Shown here: piece after piece, positions 21,201 to 34,890 of the stretch
How the letters are laid out: each line of letters opens with the position of its first letter
Position numbering within the stretch: the stretch's first letter is position 1
NCBI GenBank assembly: GCA_013399115.1
Contig: VXAA01003176.1
Coordinates: forward strand, 1,155,978-1,219,977
Direction of reading: 5' to 3'
Length of the DNA stretch: 64,000 nucleotides
Source of the DNA: Anseranas semipalmata
Taxonomy: Eukaryota; Chordata; Aves; Anseriformes; Anseranatidae
Translations under genes and position numbers: made by a program
The notes under the pieces: model-generated
Told to the model about the DNA's origin: nothing
Seen by the model: the letters and a program-made list of their open reading frames with translations, nothing else
Database searches by the model: none

Positions 21201-24200
21201 CCATCCTTGGGAGTAGAAAATGACCTTGTGTCCCGTTTCTTTCCACCACAAAGATCCTCTTTCCCAGCTTTCACACATTGAGCAATGGCAGTTTGGCATG
21301 TGCTGCTACTGCGCATTTCCCTCCCAATTACCTGTTTCCTCTCCTGTGTGCATTTTTGGCATAATGTGTCATGTTCTCAAACCTCACATACCTGAAATAT
21401 TTGGAAGCACCAAGTCCTGGACACATCTGGTTATTAGATTTGCTCTGAACAGATAGCTGCCCCTTTTGTGAATAAAAGCCTCACACTGCCATAGGAAATT
21501 CCACTAAGATTTTCCTCTCTATATTATCATTTTACCTCCAATATTTTACTGCTTCCTTTATTAAAAAAGAAATGATATAGTGACCATGCAAAACACTTCA
21601 GCAGCTTAAATGGAAGTTAAGATTTTTAGGACAAGAATGTGAAATCTTCTTCTTCCAGGTGAGGAGCTACACATCTCCCTCACAGCTAAATTTAGTGAAA
21701 GCTTTGCCATCCGTGGTGGTGAATGCTCAGTATCACACAATGGCTTTTGGGAAATAGTTTCGCAGACAAATGGCTAGAATTCATGTCTTTCCACATAATT
21801 GTACTAAGAAAAATTGTTTATGACCATATGATCTGCAAACACTTTCTGGTAAAGCTGTAGTCTGAACAGTCTGAGAGTCCTCTTGCCTGATTTCAGCAGT
21901 CTACAGATATTCTACACCAAGTGTTTAAGAATAGCACACAACTTGCTCTTGGTACAGGCTTCATTTTGTGCTTTAGCTTAGGAATAGTAGGACAGTGTCT
22001 TTAGAAGTTTCTTGGCCCTCCTCTACCTCCTTAGAATAAAATCTTTCTCATGCTAGTAGAGTTCAAATGAAAGAGTGGCTGCTAACTTGCTGGATCTAAC
22101 AAACAAATTGAGGCTGATTACTGGGACACTGTTGAAACGTATATGCTGTTAGGCATCTCAACAGACTTCTTTCTCTAAATTTTAATGTGAGCATCTTGCT
22201 ATTTTCATTTTGGATTAAAACAAAATTCACTAAAAAATCATTAGAAAAGGATCCAGATACAAGTAATCTCTTCTGCCTGGAGCAGCTTTTTCTTTATTTA
22301 ACAAAACCTCATTTTTCTTTTAGCAGAAACAAGGCAGATACTACTACTTCTTATAGAAAGAATTACCTCCTTTTCTTATCTTGATCTCTGAAGAAAGCAT
22401 CCATTTATTCTATTAGCTGATCAGGTGGTAAGCTGATGATCAGTTAATTATTTGTAAGTGCTTTTACTTCATTAAATGGGGGACATACCTTGCTCCAACT
22501 ACAGCAATAGCAACTTTTTCTGACTGAATGCCAAGAGGCTACAAATATGCCTGAATAATGTAGCTGATGCTGTGTCTGCCTATGAAAATCTGTCATTTTA
22601 AGGCTGCAAGAAGTTTAAGGACGGTGATACAGTGAGAGAGGCAGTCCACAAGTGGGTATGGAAGAGGTGTACTGTAAACTCTTACTAGTTCTGTACCTGT
22701 AAATTATTACATTAAAGATTTAATTCAGCATTGCTTGCTTCACTTATGGACCTGAGATGCTATCCTATTAAAGAGAATGGGAGTATTTACATGATTAATG
22801 GTTATCAGTGGTACCTGTCTCTTGCTGAATTAACGTTCAGCACATTTAGAGCAAAGGGATTGTAATCACCCTGGAAGTCTATTTACACTTGCTACCTTTT
22901 CCCTTGGCATAATGCCCAACAGCTGTACCACCAAGAGGAGTTATCAGCTCTAATTGTCCTTCACCTCCCTCCCTGCTGGAAGGGACTGGCCTCTTTGATG
23001 TGCTGACAGAGCCATTGCAGTGGTTCATTTAAAATGACATCGGTTAGATTAAACAGTTGTTTTTTTTGCTAACTTGGCTCTTTTAGACTGAAATGAATTA
23101 GGGAACTTGCTAGCCCTGTCCCCTAGCTCAGCTGTTTATGGACTGCATGTGTGTCGGCGTCCTGAAATACAGTTTAAGTAATATATGTGGGTCAATAACA
23201 AACCAAGACTGAATTTGATAAAGGATGTATTTTGAATGTTGACTGTAGTGCTAACCAATACAAGTATGTAATGTAATGGCTGAACAAAAGGCTACAGGCC
23301 ATTAAATACATTTATTGTTACAGCATCTTATGCAATATATCACATGATAAGACCAGTAAAGGAAGCAAACCTGTTAACAAGGAGAACCAAAAATTCAAGC
23401 CTCAACACCTAGCTAAAAGAAGATAAAATCTGCTGATTATGCATAACATCAGGCTCTTGATATCTTGTTAAAATGGTGAGGCACTAAAAAGAACAGCTGT
23501 AGCAAGTTCTCATAAAATGTGATATTTGTAACTGATGTTGGGGCTTAAAGGAGCTTCTTCAGTTCCACAACTGAGAAGCCTGATTTTGAAAGCAGGAGCA
23601 TGTTTTATGCATATCACTCCCCTTTCTGATCATAGTAAAGATTGCTTCCTATTTTCTCTTTCCAGTGGAGAGCCTGTTTCTCTCTCAGGTGAACTGGCAG
23701 ATGGGGTGAGTGTGAAACCATTTTCTCTTTTTCACTCTGGTGTTCATTGCAGCACCCAGAGGCTAAGGATGGGCCAGGCAGGTGGGTGGGGGGCTCAGTG
23801 CCAGAGCAGCCTCTCTGTGTGCCTGGTGGCCAGGGCGCTTGTTCTCTGTCTGTGTCTGGAGCGTGTTATGAGTTAACCTCTGTGGTCTGAATTTGGGCCT
23901 GTTTGTATTTTGGAAGGACTCTTCCAGAAAAAGACAAATCTTACTGTAAAGGTTGGAGGAAAAATTTGTTTCAGAGGTCTTTGTTTAAAAGCCTAAATTC
24001 TTACACTGGAGTGAGGCCTGTGTACTCAAAAGCGTGTGTGTGTGTGGGGGGGCATTGCTCAGCACTCAGTGGTGCCAGACTTCAAAACAGCCAAGTTCCA
24101 TTCTTACAAGGGCTGAAATGTCTCCTATATTTAACTCCTGCATGCCATGCCATGCCTCTTGCAGTACTCACAGCTAGTGCATCCAGGTACAGCTCGGAGC

Positions 24201-24798
24201 TTGGGGAGCATGGCAGCAGCACCCCACAGCTCCTCCATGAGGCAATCGGTCTCTTGCCAGGATGACGAGGGCTGTGCCTCCTTGCTGTACAGGGGCTTAT
24301 TGGTGCAGCTTAGCCACCGTCCTCTCTCCCAGTAAGTTTAGTTAGTTATAGAAAGTGGGACAAGAAAGATCAGCATTGTTCCTCATTCCTCCGCCCCATG
24401 TCACTCAGGCTGGTGGCTGGTAGGGGTGAGGGCTCACATCCTGCCAGCACAGGAGGACCACTGAAGCTAAAACTCACTTTGATGCATGAGAGCAGTGGGA
24501 ATTCCTAAAACTGTGTCAGTGGATGTACCCACTAAATACAACAGCATGGGATTCAGTAGAAAAACTGCTTCTGGAGTAGTGTTTTTTTTTTTTTTTAAAT
24601 GGCGCGTTGTTGTTGTTAAGTTTGTTTGTTTTGCTTTTAATAACACAAGTCATATGTTTCATGGGATTGAGTAACATGGAGGAAATCTGTCTTTCTGTAA
24701 GATGAAATGTTTTGAGGAAAGCCAGCTAGGGCAAAATTCAGCTGCTCTGTGTAATGTACATCTGAGTCTGTTTTCTGGGTTTTACAATATGTGCCTCA

Positions 24799-24813
24799 TA
24801 CACTAGATGGCAA
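24799..24813 (+). promoter_or_regulatory. CTCF-like core motif
   Basis: TACACTAGATGGCAA matches most of the CTCF core (CCACTAGATGGCA type). A single motif match is weak evidence of binding. Confidence 0.3.
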
Positions 24814-27800
24814 TGTAATACCTGCATAAAGAGCTTGCTAGCGAATTCAACAAAAAGTGTTCTCAGGTAGGTACTAAAGCTCTTTCAAAGTAACAACTTT
24901 ACCTGGACATTTTTACTGTTATTGTGAGCTAGCATTCTAACACTAGGGAAAAATACTAGACAAATTTAGGTCAGGAGAGGTCCACTGAGTTTGTTTCTTG
25001 CTTGTTCACATTTCTTCAGTATTTTTCATAACTGCTTATATATTTGTCATGTTATATTTCCAAAGGTAAACTGTGAGTATGTGGTTTAATCAGGTTTTGC
25101 ATCTCCTATCCATGTTTGACACTAGCTCAAATAGCTTTGAAACATCCTTCCCGTGTATTCCCTTTAGAATACTTTAGACATTGCAGATGTTCCCTTTTCA
25201 TTTCCTCTTTTTCCGATGAGCAGAAGCCTGTGTAATAGCTCAGTAATGTTTCTGGGACACAAGGAAGCTTTGTTGCATGTGTATTCCAGGTCCACCTTTT
25301 TCTCAGGCTTTGACATGGCTTTCTGGATTTAGTCCAGGCATAGATAAGTCTGTGATAATATTTGATTTAACACACGCTGTACTTTACTTATTCATATTTT
25401 TATGTGATTGCCTCATTCAAGTATGGCCAGAATAAAAAGGGTTTAACATATCTGAATGTTTGGTAAAACTGTGTAACATACCGAGAAGCTTTTCTTCTAC
25501 AGTTTGTTTTAAATTTGTTTCACATACTATTTAAATAAAATTTAAGGGAGATCTGCTGTCCTGAGCTCATAGCAGAAGTTACAATTATTTCTTTTCTTGA
25601 TACTGCTGTCAAGAATCAAACAGGGATATCACTATGTTGTGTTTTTTCAATTATAACCCAGAAAGTTAGTATTTCACTTATACCAAGCTGAACTTTTAAT
25701 CTAAACTTTAATTCAATTCATACCCTTTGCAGCTTTCTTAATTGTGTAATCAGAATGAAATGGTCCGTAGTTAGTGAAATTCCATTTTTTCACTTTCAGT
25801 CACTGAAGGATTAGCAGGACACTCCAGATGTTGTTCTCCAATATTTCTGGTGTCTAGGTATGAAGAGCTGTTGTAACCTGAGGCAACAACCAGTAATCCC
25901 ACAAGTCCCTCAAGAATTTGCCCTGTCAAGTATCTTTCTACATCCTGTATGGCTGCTCAACTGCNCTTCTAGCATTTTCCCCCATTAGAGCAGTCTCTCT
26001 CTCTCTGGCCATTTATTACTTCTGTCCTGTCCACCCATCTGCTTTTTTTTTTTTTAGCTGCCTTTTCCTTCCTTCCTGCTCCCTTCTGTATAGAATATAC
26101 TCAAAAGGATCATGAACTTGTATTTTGGCTTGCAGGGAGTTAACAGAAGTACTTAGATTCATTTTCTCCTGCAAAGGCTTGGTTTGGTATTACCATTTCT
26201 TCACACTCATGCTTTGACTCTATCAAAAGATCAATAGATTATTTGTTTTCTCAACAGAATATCTGAATGTAAGCAACACAAAAACTATAGAAAAGCTTAA
26301 CACTGCTTTCCCAATGACTAATTGCTATCATGGATTTATCCTGACTGCACCTCCTCTTTCTTGTCTTCTAAAGCTCCTGAGCTGAGTGTCCGTCCTTAGT
26401 CCCTTTCTAGCTAGGACCTGCTCTTGGGTTTGAGGCTAGCAGTGGAGCTCTCCTTGAACACAGCCCTCTGTTACAAACCAGCACAGGTTTGCATTGTACT
26501 GCAGTATTGCTAGCTTCAGGGTTTTCTTTTAAAGTGAAACAGAAAGCAAAAGTGAAAACCGAATCAGGTCATTAATTTATGGAAAATGCCTTGCCTAACC
26601 GGGTAGTATGGCCTTAGATAAAAGTAAGTTGAAAATTCCCCATGAAATCCTTTTGGTGCTTTTGATAGCTGAAGGGGTCCTAGGACAAATTTCACCATTC
26701 CTAACACCACACTTACCATGGGGCATCTTGCATTTGAGACATTTTATTAGGTGATATTGTCAGCAAGTTAAAAATAAGCATTTTTAAAAGCTTATTAAAT
26801 ATATATATATTTGTACTTTAACCACAGCTGCTTAGAAAATGTATTTGAACATCTGTTGTTTGATTTACGTTTTGATTTGACACTTTGACACAAAGACGTT
26901 TGTCCTTTTGGTTACTGAGAGATTCCTTTGAGGTATAAAGTTAGCAGCCTTGGGTGAAAGATTTCTGTCTCAGACTAACGTATTTGCACCTGCATATAAA
27001 GCAAGAGATTAATATATTAAAGAGACTGATTTTATGCAATTAACTTTTATTTGCGACTGAGGAGTGGTTTTCATTTGAGTGGAAAAAAAATCAAGTCAGC
27101 CTGTGCAGACCTATTGTTTCACTCTATCGTTTTGGGGCTAGAGTTTTATGTCATCAAAATATTATATACCAGATAATTTCTGTGCTTTATAGCATACCAC
27201 ACAGGTCCAGGTGCTGGAAAAATGTAGGAGCAATTCCATATGTTATTTTAATATATAAAGAATGTATATTAAGTAAGGAGTGAAAGGTCAGTGTACTTGA
27301 CTTGTATCTTGAGGCTAAACCTTCCATGTAAGTAATTTTCACAGTTCTTACTGGCAAATGCTGCAGACTGGCTTTCTCAAGTAAGGAAAAAATAAATGAA
27401 AATTTTCTTTGATGAACTGATTTGATTCTAGAATGACTGACTTTGTGAGATTGAAGAGGGGAAATAAAAAAGAAAAGAAAACTTGCACGTGTCCCTCTTT
27501 GATTACAAATTCTCCAACACAAATCAAAATTAAAAAGCATCTAATAAGCCACGGTGACTGAAATGCTAAAATATCTGTTTTGCAGTGGAGTGTCAACTCA
27601 GGCTCTGTAGCAGCTACAGCATCTCAGACCATCACAGCTTTGTGATTTCCAGCTGAAATTTTGTTCTCATTTTGTTGCTATTTACAGTTTGCTATGTGAA
27701 ACATAACACAGCTGATGTGAATTTTCTTTGCTTTGTTGTAAATTAGACATATAGTCAGGTTGTGGTGATGATTGCAGTAGCATGTATTTGTTTTCTGTTT

Positions 27801-30800
27801 AGGTTGGATTTACAGTGGCCCATCAAGTCTTTGGCTTGGTTGGTGATGTAGTTTCTTTCCCCTAAGTTCAAAATCTTCCCATAAGGATTTTTCTTTTAAT
27901 TATGGGATTCTATTCCAGAAAAAGAAACCCATTTTAAAAATAATTCCCACTGCAAATCTTTTGCATCTGGCTAGTTACGCTGTTCGGACTGGACATTCTT
28001 CCTATCTGATTTTCTGTTTTCCAGGGTAAAATGGATCAATTGTGGAGTTAAAGCAAATCTTGATCAATTTGGTAAGAAATGTCCATAGATCTTACGGTGA
28101 TTTGCAAAGGTCTTAAGTTTAGAAGACAGAGGCTGACTGAAATTCCCAGACAGAAAAATGACACAGCTATTATCTTGAAAATGAGACAAATCCAGAAGAG
28201 AGAAGTAGTAACAATTTTTGCCTACACAATTCCTGTAATTTGACCTGCATGTTTAGGAGAAAATCCTGCAACCCTTTGAGCAATTGTTTCTTCAAGCATT
28301 TATGTTTGCCTTGACATCTTAGCTTACTCAGTGGGCCTGCCTTGTGAATGAGTTCATTAAGGACTGGGGTATCTGGACATCAGAGTGCTGTTAAATGTGC
28401 CTGAGGTTACCATGTAGGAAATAAAATGTGTTTTCTTGAAATTTTTTTCCAAAATTTTTTTTTTAATTACTGACCTGACAGTAATGGTTATGTTCTTGAA
28501 CTGAGCCAGGCATTTGGGTTTATCTTAAAATCAACGAAAAAAATCTCATTGAGAATCTTTAACATTCATGCCCTAAACACTGGAGGGAGACAGGGGATCA
28601 AAACCAATAACCATGAATGCATTTCTCTTACTTCAGTGTATAAATATGTGGCTCTTTTTCTTCAGTGTGAAATTCCTTTAATATATTGGACTATTTAATA
28701 TACTGATTATTTAAAATAAAGTTATTGAAAGGTGCATCGTGCCCGTGTTGAATGTTCACTTCCTTCTCTCTTCCCCTAGGCAATGGCCGTATTTATGTTG
28801 TACTTAAAGCTAAGATGGCCTTTTTCTGGAGGCACAGTCAGCATGCTTTTTAATTCTTTCAGTGGAAAGAAATTAAAATGCAAAAGTAAAGGATTAGAGA
28901 TGATGAACATAATAAAATATTAAATGCTGATAAAATTGTGATATATGAATTAGGTGAAAAGAGGATATATATATATATAATTTTTCTCTAAGAAACTGCA
29001 TTTTGTGACTTCTGGTGGCTGAAACATCTTTAGGGTTAAGAAAAGCTTTAGAACTAGAGGAGATCATTTGATAACTATAGTATTTGCAGAGCTCTGGGTA
29101 ATTAAACTCCCCTTTTCTATTTGGTAGAGGAAGAGCAGTGAGTACTTTGAAGTTATCTCTCATTGCATTTCAGCACTCTGGCATCTTTTGCAGATTCGTT
29201 GCAATGATTGAATGGACAAGAAAGAGGCAGTTGCTGGAGCAGCTAATGGCTGTAGAGGAATAAAACAGATATTTGGGCAGGAAGGAAAAATGGAGGGGAC
29301 CTTGGAGGGGAGCTCAGGTGTAGGAGGAATTTTCTGGTGGATGATAAGGCAGTGATACTGCAAACTCAAGGAGATGCAGAGAAGAAAGCATGGACCTAAG
29401 TTGGCAATGGGGTATTAGGATGGTGAGGGGAGACAAGTGTTATCCTGTGATCTTTCCGTGTGCTGAACTCTTCTGGCAAATCTACTGTGGTGGCTTGTGA
29501 AACAAAGCACGGTACAGTGTTGAAGGGTAGGGGATGGGGGGTGACCTCCTGTGTCACCCTGGTACCCGAGAGGCACACTCATTATTTTAGCTAATAATCC
29601 TTCCTGTGAAAGACAAGACAGCTTGCAGCGGGCAAGCTCAGGGGGAGCCAGAGCGGCAAAGCCCTCGTGTTGCAGCATTCAGAGCTGCCTAACTTGAGCA
29701 GATGCATCTTGAGGGTGGTCTTGTTTGCACTTCACCTGGTTTCTGGTGCTGCTGGAGGCTGTGTCCTACTGGACTTGAATGGTCCAAGGCAGAAACATGG
29801 GGAAAATATCCAATCTGGAGTGCTGTGAGAGCACTTACGAGAAGTGGTTAATGGCAGCGGAAGGTCTGGTGATTAAAACGCTTGCTGTAGCCCCATGCTT
29901 TTGATCTTACCCTGGAGCTTGTCCCATCAATCATTCCAATTTATTGCCCTATCTATGCACATTTGCTCTTTGTGGAACTATTTACACAATCCATTCTCCT
30001 TAGATTATCAGGTGATTTACTCCGTCTACACAAAACCAATTCACGATGGGTAATCCCATTGATGTGCAAGTGGGTTTTGTACAGTTCAGTTGATGCTGAT
30101 GTGCTGCCATAAACTCTCAGGTTTATAGTGTGTGTGCTTACGAATGTGGACTGGGGGTTGGCAGAATATCAATTACACTGATGCTGATCACTGTACAGAG
30201 CAAGCCCTCAAAATAGAAAGAAACTTACATGAGAAATAGTTCGAGTACTATTTTACAACACGGTGAAACAAAATAAAACTTACCCTGAAATTGATCTTTC
30301 TTTCCATTGTTTAAAAAATACCGAGAATGTCAATGTTTGGAGTACTGGTTTATAAGTGTGGGGGGGGGGGAAACAAAACCCCTGATAATATAACGTTTAA
30401 CTATGAAGGATTTATTTGGATAAAATATTACAGTAAAAAAAAAAAAGTTTCCCACTCTCTGTGCCCATAAAATTACTTGAACACTACCCAACATACTTTT
30501 AAATTTCCCCAAGTGCTTAAAACAGTACTTAATTTTAAGCATATTGATTACTGAGAAGAATCAGGTGCCTAGCACAGGGCTGAAAAGCAGAATTGCTAAT
30601 AGAAGCTAGGATAAGGAAATAAAAATAACAGTCAGAAGAACATATGTAGCCAAAGCAGGGCATCTGCAGTGAATGCTGCTGGGATCTGAACAATGAGGAA
30701 GGAACAGCAGTTCTGAAAGGCTGTGAATGGTAATGGAGTTGCTGTGAAAGCCCTAGCATCCCTTTTGCATCCCCAGTAAGCTTGTGCTGCTCAGTAGAAA

Positions 30801-32562
30801 GTTCTGTTTTCTGCATTTGAATATAGCACTTCAGTGCTTTGCTCTTCTCTCTACCTGGTGAAGTTTAAAAAATCTACCTAGTGGTTTTCTGTTGGCTTGA
30901 ATTTTGATTTTTAAACTTTACCCCTAGCTAAAATGCTTCAGAACTAGTTTGCTTCTCTTAGCCTTGAGTCTAATTTTCTTTAGAAGAAGAAAATAATGCT
31001 AAGATGTCTTTCATTATCTGATTAAAAATTAAGTATAGTTCAGTCGACAAGACTGTAATGCAATTTCCTTGACACATTAGGTTACTTTAACAAGAGACCC
31101 CAGTCATCTGGTGAGATGTTGGATTGGATTAAGCTGCTTGATTTTTGTATTTAGGATTTAGTAATAAGGAGGTAAAACTCAGCTCCAATGGTACTATTAT
31201 GACATACTTGATGTCAGTTCCTCTCTTAGGCAGTCCTCACTTTGTATAAAAGCAGTGAGTGAGCAATGAGCATTTGGCTGTTACACTCTGAACCGTGGGA
31301 TTAGCTTGCCTTTTGTATGGACATGCAATATTTTTACTGAGTACTATAGCCACTGAGGCTTTATTTTTTCCAAAGGAAAAAAGTGGGGGTAAAAAAAATT
31401 AAATCTTAAAAACTAGCAGGAGCAGAAGTTTGGGTTTCACAGAACGGTCTACAGTAGCACAAGATAAATTTTCTGATAATGACAGTATACTTTGTGTGTA
31501 TAGACAGCAAATTCAAAGAGTGCTTTAGAGTAAATATCGAGCCATACAATATGTCTCTTGGGATAGACATTAATTTGAATCCTGAATGATGTATCACTCT
31601 AATAAAGTCAAAGTCAGAAGGAGCTAAATAAAGGATGTCCTTCACCTGCTGCTGGGCGTGTCACGCATTTTGGAGATGAAGTAGTGGATTACATTCACAC
31701 AACTAATGAAAGGTCTTAACAAATGAGAGGATATGCTAAAGAGATGGAGCAGTAGGCCTTGATTCAATAAGGAACCAACTGTTCCCAAAGTGCTCTTTAT
31801 TTTCCTTTCCCCCCATGATTAATTCGTATTTGAGACTGTTGACCCGAGTGATCATTCCCAAATGATCGTCTTTGCTTTCAGGCTGCCTAGTCACTATCAA
31901 TCTAAAGCTGAAGCTCTATACTTTCCTAAGATAGTTTCACTTGTTCTGCTTGTCTCAATAGGTGTTTTTAGAAGACATGTCTTTTAATTAAACTTGGGAG
32001 GACTGAAAATAAAAATCCCAGGGAGGGTTTTAGCACAAGGAATGAAGAACTGCTGGCGCTTGAATATTGAAATATTTTGGCAGAAATAATAAATTTTGTT
32101 CATTACATTTGCTAGGAAGGAGAAGGCTGGAATTCAACAAACTGAACAATGGCAGAGATTTAACACTTGGGTTTAAGAACATTTTAGAAATAAAAGTATA
32201 GGGTGGTGATTTTTCCAAGTGGGACTGGAAGTAAAATTAAAATCAGATCAAGATGCATGAAAAGATATTGTGTACCATTTTGGAATCGTGTTCTGTGATG
32301 CACTGACATTATTTTGGCAGTACGAGAAATAGCACTTCTGTGAGTTCACACTCTCCTACTAACTTCAGCCATAGAGCCACAACAACATAACTGGTGAAGA
32401 AAGGTGAATATGATGGATTGGATAGAGTGCATGGATTAATAGGTGTCAGAGCAGAGAAAAAAATGTGCAATGAAGAGAAATGGGGCATGGGAGGAGAAGG
32501 AAAACAGGTGTTGTGGCTTACTAGAAGGTTTATGGAATTTGGCACAGAGCATGATCGCATGT

Positions 32563-32618
32563 TCACTGAAGTTGATGGCAAAGCTCCCATTAACTTTAAT
32601 CATGCAGAATCCAGACAT
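32563..32618. repeat. Ancient amniote repeat fragment (unclassified)
   Basis: CACTGAAGTTGATGGCAAAG followed by CTCCCATTAACTTTAATC is close to the bird/reptile repeat words GAAGTCAATGGCAAAACTCC and CATTGACTTCAATGG. Confidence 0.5.
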
Positions 32619-32897
32619 TTCCCAGGGTATCTAGAAGAAAGCAAGAAAGATTGCAGGGGAGCAAAATAATCATGAAAAGATGTGAACTTGGAGAACAGCA
32701 ACACTGAAGAATATAAGCTTGTCAGGAGCCAGCCAAAATAATATGGTGATTTATTAATAATAATTTTATCCTGTATTAGTGACCAACTGAGCACAACTTC
32801 AAACAACGGCAGAACTGGTTTAAAGAATTCCTGTTGTCATCTGCATCTATATAAATAAATGTCCAAATGTCAACTCCTGTAAATTAGCATGGCTCAG

Positions 32898-32939
32898 AGC
32901 AGTATGTCTATTATTTGTAGCAGTATGTCTATTAGTTGT
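32898..32939. repeat. 21-bp tandem duplication
   Basis: Two adjacent 21-base units starting AGCAGTATGTCTATTA differ at one base (ATTATTTGT versus ATTAGTTGT). A simple local duplication. Confidence 0.85.
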
Positions 32940-34647
32940 TGATTGACTGTGATGATCCAGAAACACTCTGTATTATTCTGTGTAGGTGTTTCTAGCAATG
33001 ATGAACATGAGACAGTATTCACTCATTCTTCCTTAAGGAAGAATTGCCAGACAGACATAGTTTTAACCTTATATGTTCAGCCTGTTTGTATGTCTTTAAA
33101 TTTGGTCAGTTCTCTTCCATACCAAAATAGTCTCTTAAAGGTGACTGAAGGATGTCTGGAAAGGGCTGGTGGGGTTCCCAACAACACAGCTGGTTTGAAT
33201 TCAATGCTACCACTTCAGTAGCAGAATGGCTCCAGTCCTTCTGTTGACACCACAATCCTCTCAGCCTCTTCAAATTCTGTCATCAGACAGTGGAACTTAC
33301 TGTTGGTTTTACTACGTGTTGTTGAGTGTGTCTTCAAGATATTTTTAGCCTCTGAGCCATGTTTGAGAGTACTTGGAAGTTACAGATTGCAAGTAATCTA
33401 TACACATTATGCAGCAGTGAGGAAATCTTGAAACCAGATGAGAGAGAGAGAAGGAAAAAAGGAGGGGGGGAAAAAAGCTTGATCTGTATGTAGACTACAA
33501 CTTTTTTTTTTTTTTTTCCTGTAGAAATCAATGGATCACAGAAAAGTGGAAATAAAAAAATATATTTTTATTAACAAGACATTTGATGTTATAAGCAGAG
33601 ATGGGACTCCTGAAAGGAAGGCTTTATGAATAGTAGAGAAAGTGGTATTGTCTTTATTGTTGTTGTTATTATTAGTTGTTATTAATTTTATCAAACTTTC
33701 AATGGTATAACCACACTGAGTGGTAAATACCCTCTTCTTCACAAGGCCGCATGATTCTGGAAGCAGTGATCTATGATCAGATGAAATTTTGGATTCCATT
33801 CTGGACTGGCTCACTTCTAAAATTCAGTTGTCCGTAATCATGGCATTACAAGCTGTTTATAATGTTTTTTGAGAAGTACGTGGAAATAGGAAACAAGAAT
33901 TTTTTACTGGCAGGATTTCTAATTCTGAGGACAACAATTCCTAGAATTATTTTCATGGACTTGTATCTAATAGTTTGGACTTAGGCTAAGGGTCTTATTT
34001 AAAAACAAAACAAAAGCCACTGTGCCATGGTACCTTTTACATTCAATATCAGTTGCAGGATGCACTTGGCATATGCGACCTTGCAAGCAGGGAGAATTCA
34101 GCACCATTACTGAATGAATTATTGAGAGGGCCTAATGCAGCTGACTTCTCTAACAATTATTTCATGCAACATAACTTTCTGTCTCTGGCACCTGGCTTTG
34201 GTCTTCACAAGAGCAGCCCATGGATGCCAGGCCCGCTTGAGGAATCCTGTTTTTATGTACACGTGGAAAGGGCTTTCCAGTCCCAGCGCAGCTCTGGTGG
34301 CTTTATAGCCAAATGCTGTATTTTTGACTGCATGTCCTTGGTTCTCAGGTAACGCATCAGGCCAGGATATCTGTTATGTCTGTTATCAACTGGCATTGTC
34401 TCTGTCTGGTAAAAAGTACGCTCTCCCTGCTCCTACTGATGGCTGTGGTGTGGCACCCCTGGGACTGACCCTGGTGCACCTCCTCGTTCCTGAGGTGCCT
34501 GTGAGGGCCTTGGTGGCCACATTAGTTGCAGCAAGCAGCTGGTCCCGCTGAGGACTGCCACAACTGAAAAAGGCCATGTATAAACAACATAAAAAGCATT
34601 TGGAGGTTGCAGTTTTGGCAACCCTGGCTTTTGAGTAGTATCACATT

Positions 34648-34890
34648 ATTTAGCGTTAACTGCAATTTAATCCTTAGCTATCTTAGAACTCACAGTGTTA
34701 TACAATGGCTTGAGGAGCAAGGACAATGCATAATTAACCATAGCAAAAATACACGTGTTTTACATTAATATGTGCTCTGGATCAATGATTATATTCATTC
34801 GTTTAATTATCATAATTACAATTCAGTTATTTCTCGCCACCTGAAAAACTGGTACATTTTGGCTGACATATTATTTGAAAATCAAAGTGC
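34648..34890. promoter_or_regulatory. Motif-dense AT-rich stretch, candidate enhancer
   Basis: Within about 240 bp are GTTAAC (34655), ATGCATAATTAA (34726), CACGTG (34752), a perfect 15-base palindrome TAATTATCATAATTA (34804-34818), CACCTG (34838) and ATCAAAG (34881). These match homeodomain/POU, E-box and TCF/LEF-type words. AT-rich DNA yields such words by chance, so this is only a candidate. Confidence 0.25.

Larger units (their letters stand above)
16690..24780. other. Intergenic region, no gene recognised
   Basis: AT-rich, with T and A tracts and a low-complexity TACA/TATA stretch at about 18885-18950. A minus-strand open frame at 19865-20236 (123 codons, GTG start) has one hydrophobic segment but no known match. 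An ancient repeat piece is at 21165-21200. The frames at 23535-23876 and 23903-24265 are not recognisable proteins. Confidence 0.7.
24814..34620. other. Intergenic region, no gene recognised
   Basis: Holds an ambiguous base at 25965, short AT repeats near 26797-26812 and 28963-28979, a G run at 30360-30370, a 21-bp tandem pair at 32898-32939 and an ancient repeat piece at 32563-32618. Sequence at 34190-34560 is more GC-rich and gives overlapping open frames on both strands without recognisable domains. Confidence 0.7.

Noticed and set aside
23535..24265. Two frames of 113 and 120 codons on the plus strand
   Set aside because: No recognisable motif, no splice context, TTG/GTG-type starts; chance frames in slightly GC-richer sequence.
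34053..34621. Overlapping frames on both strands
   Set aside because: Open in several registers at once because of base composition; no protein family recognised.
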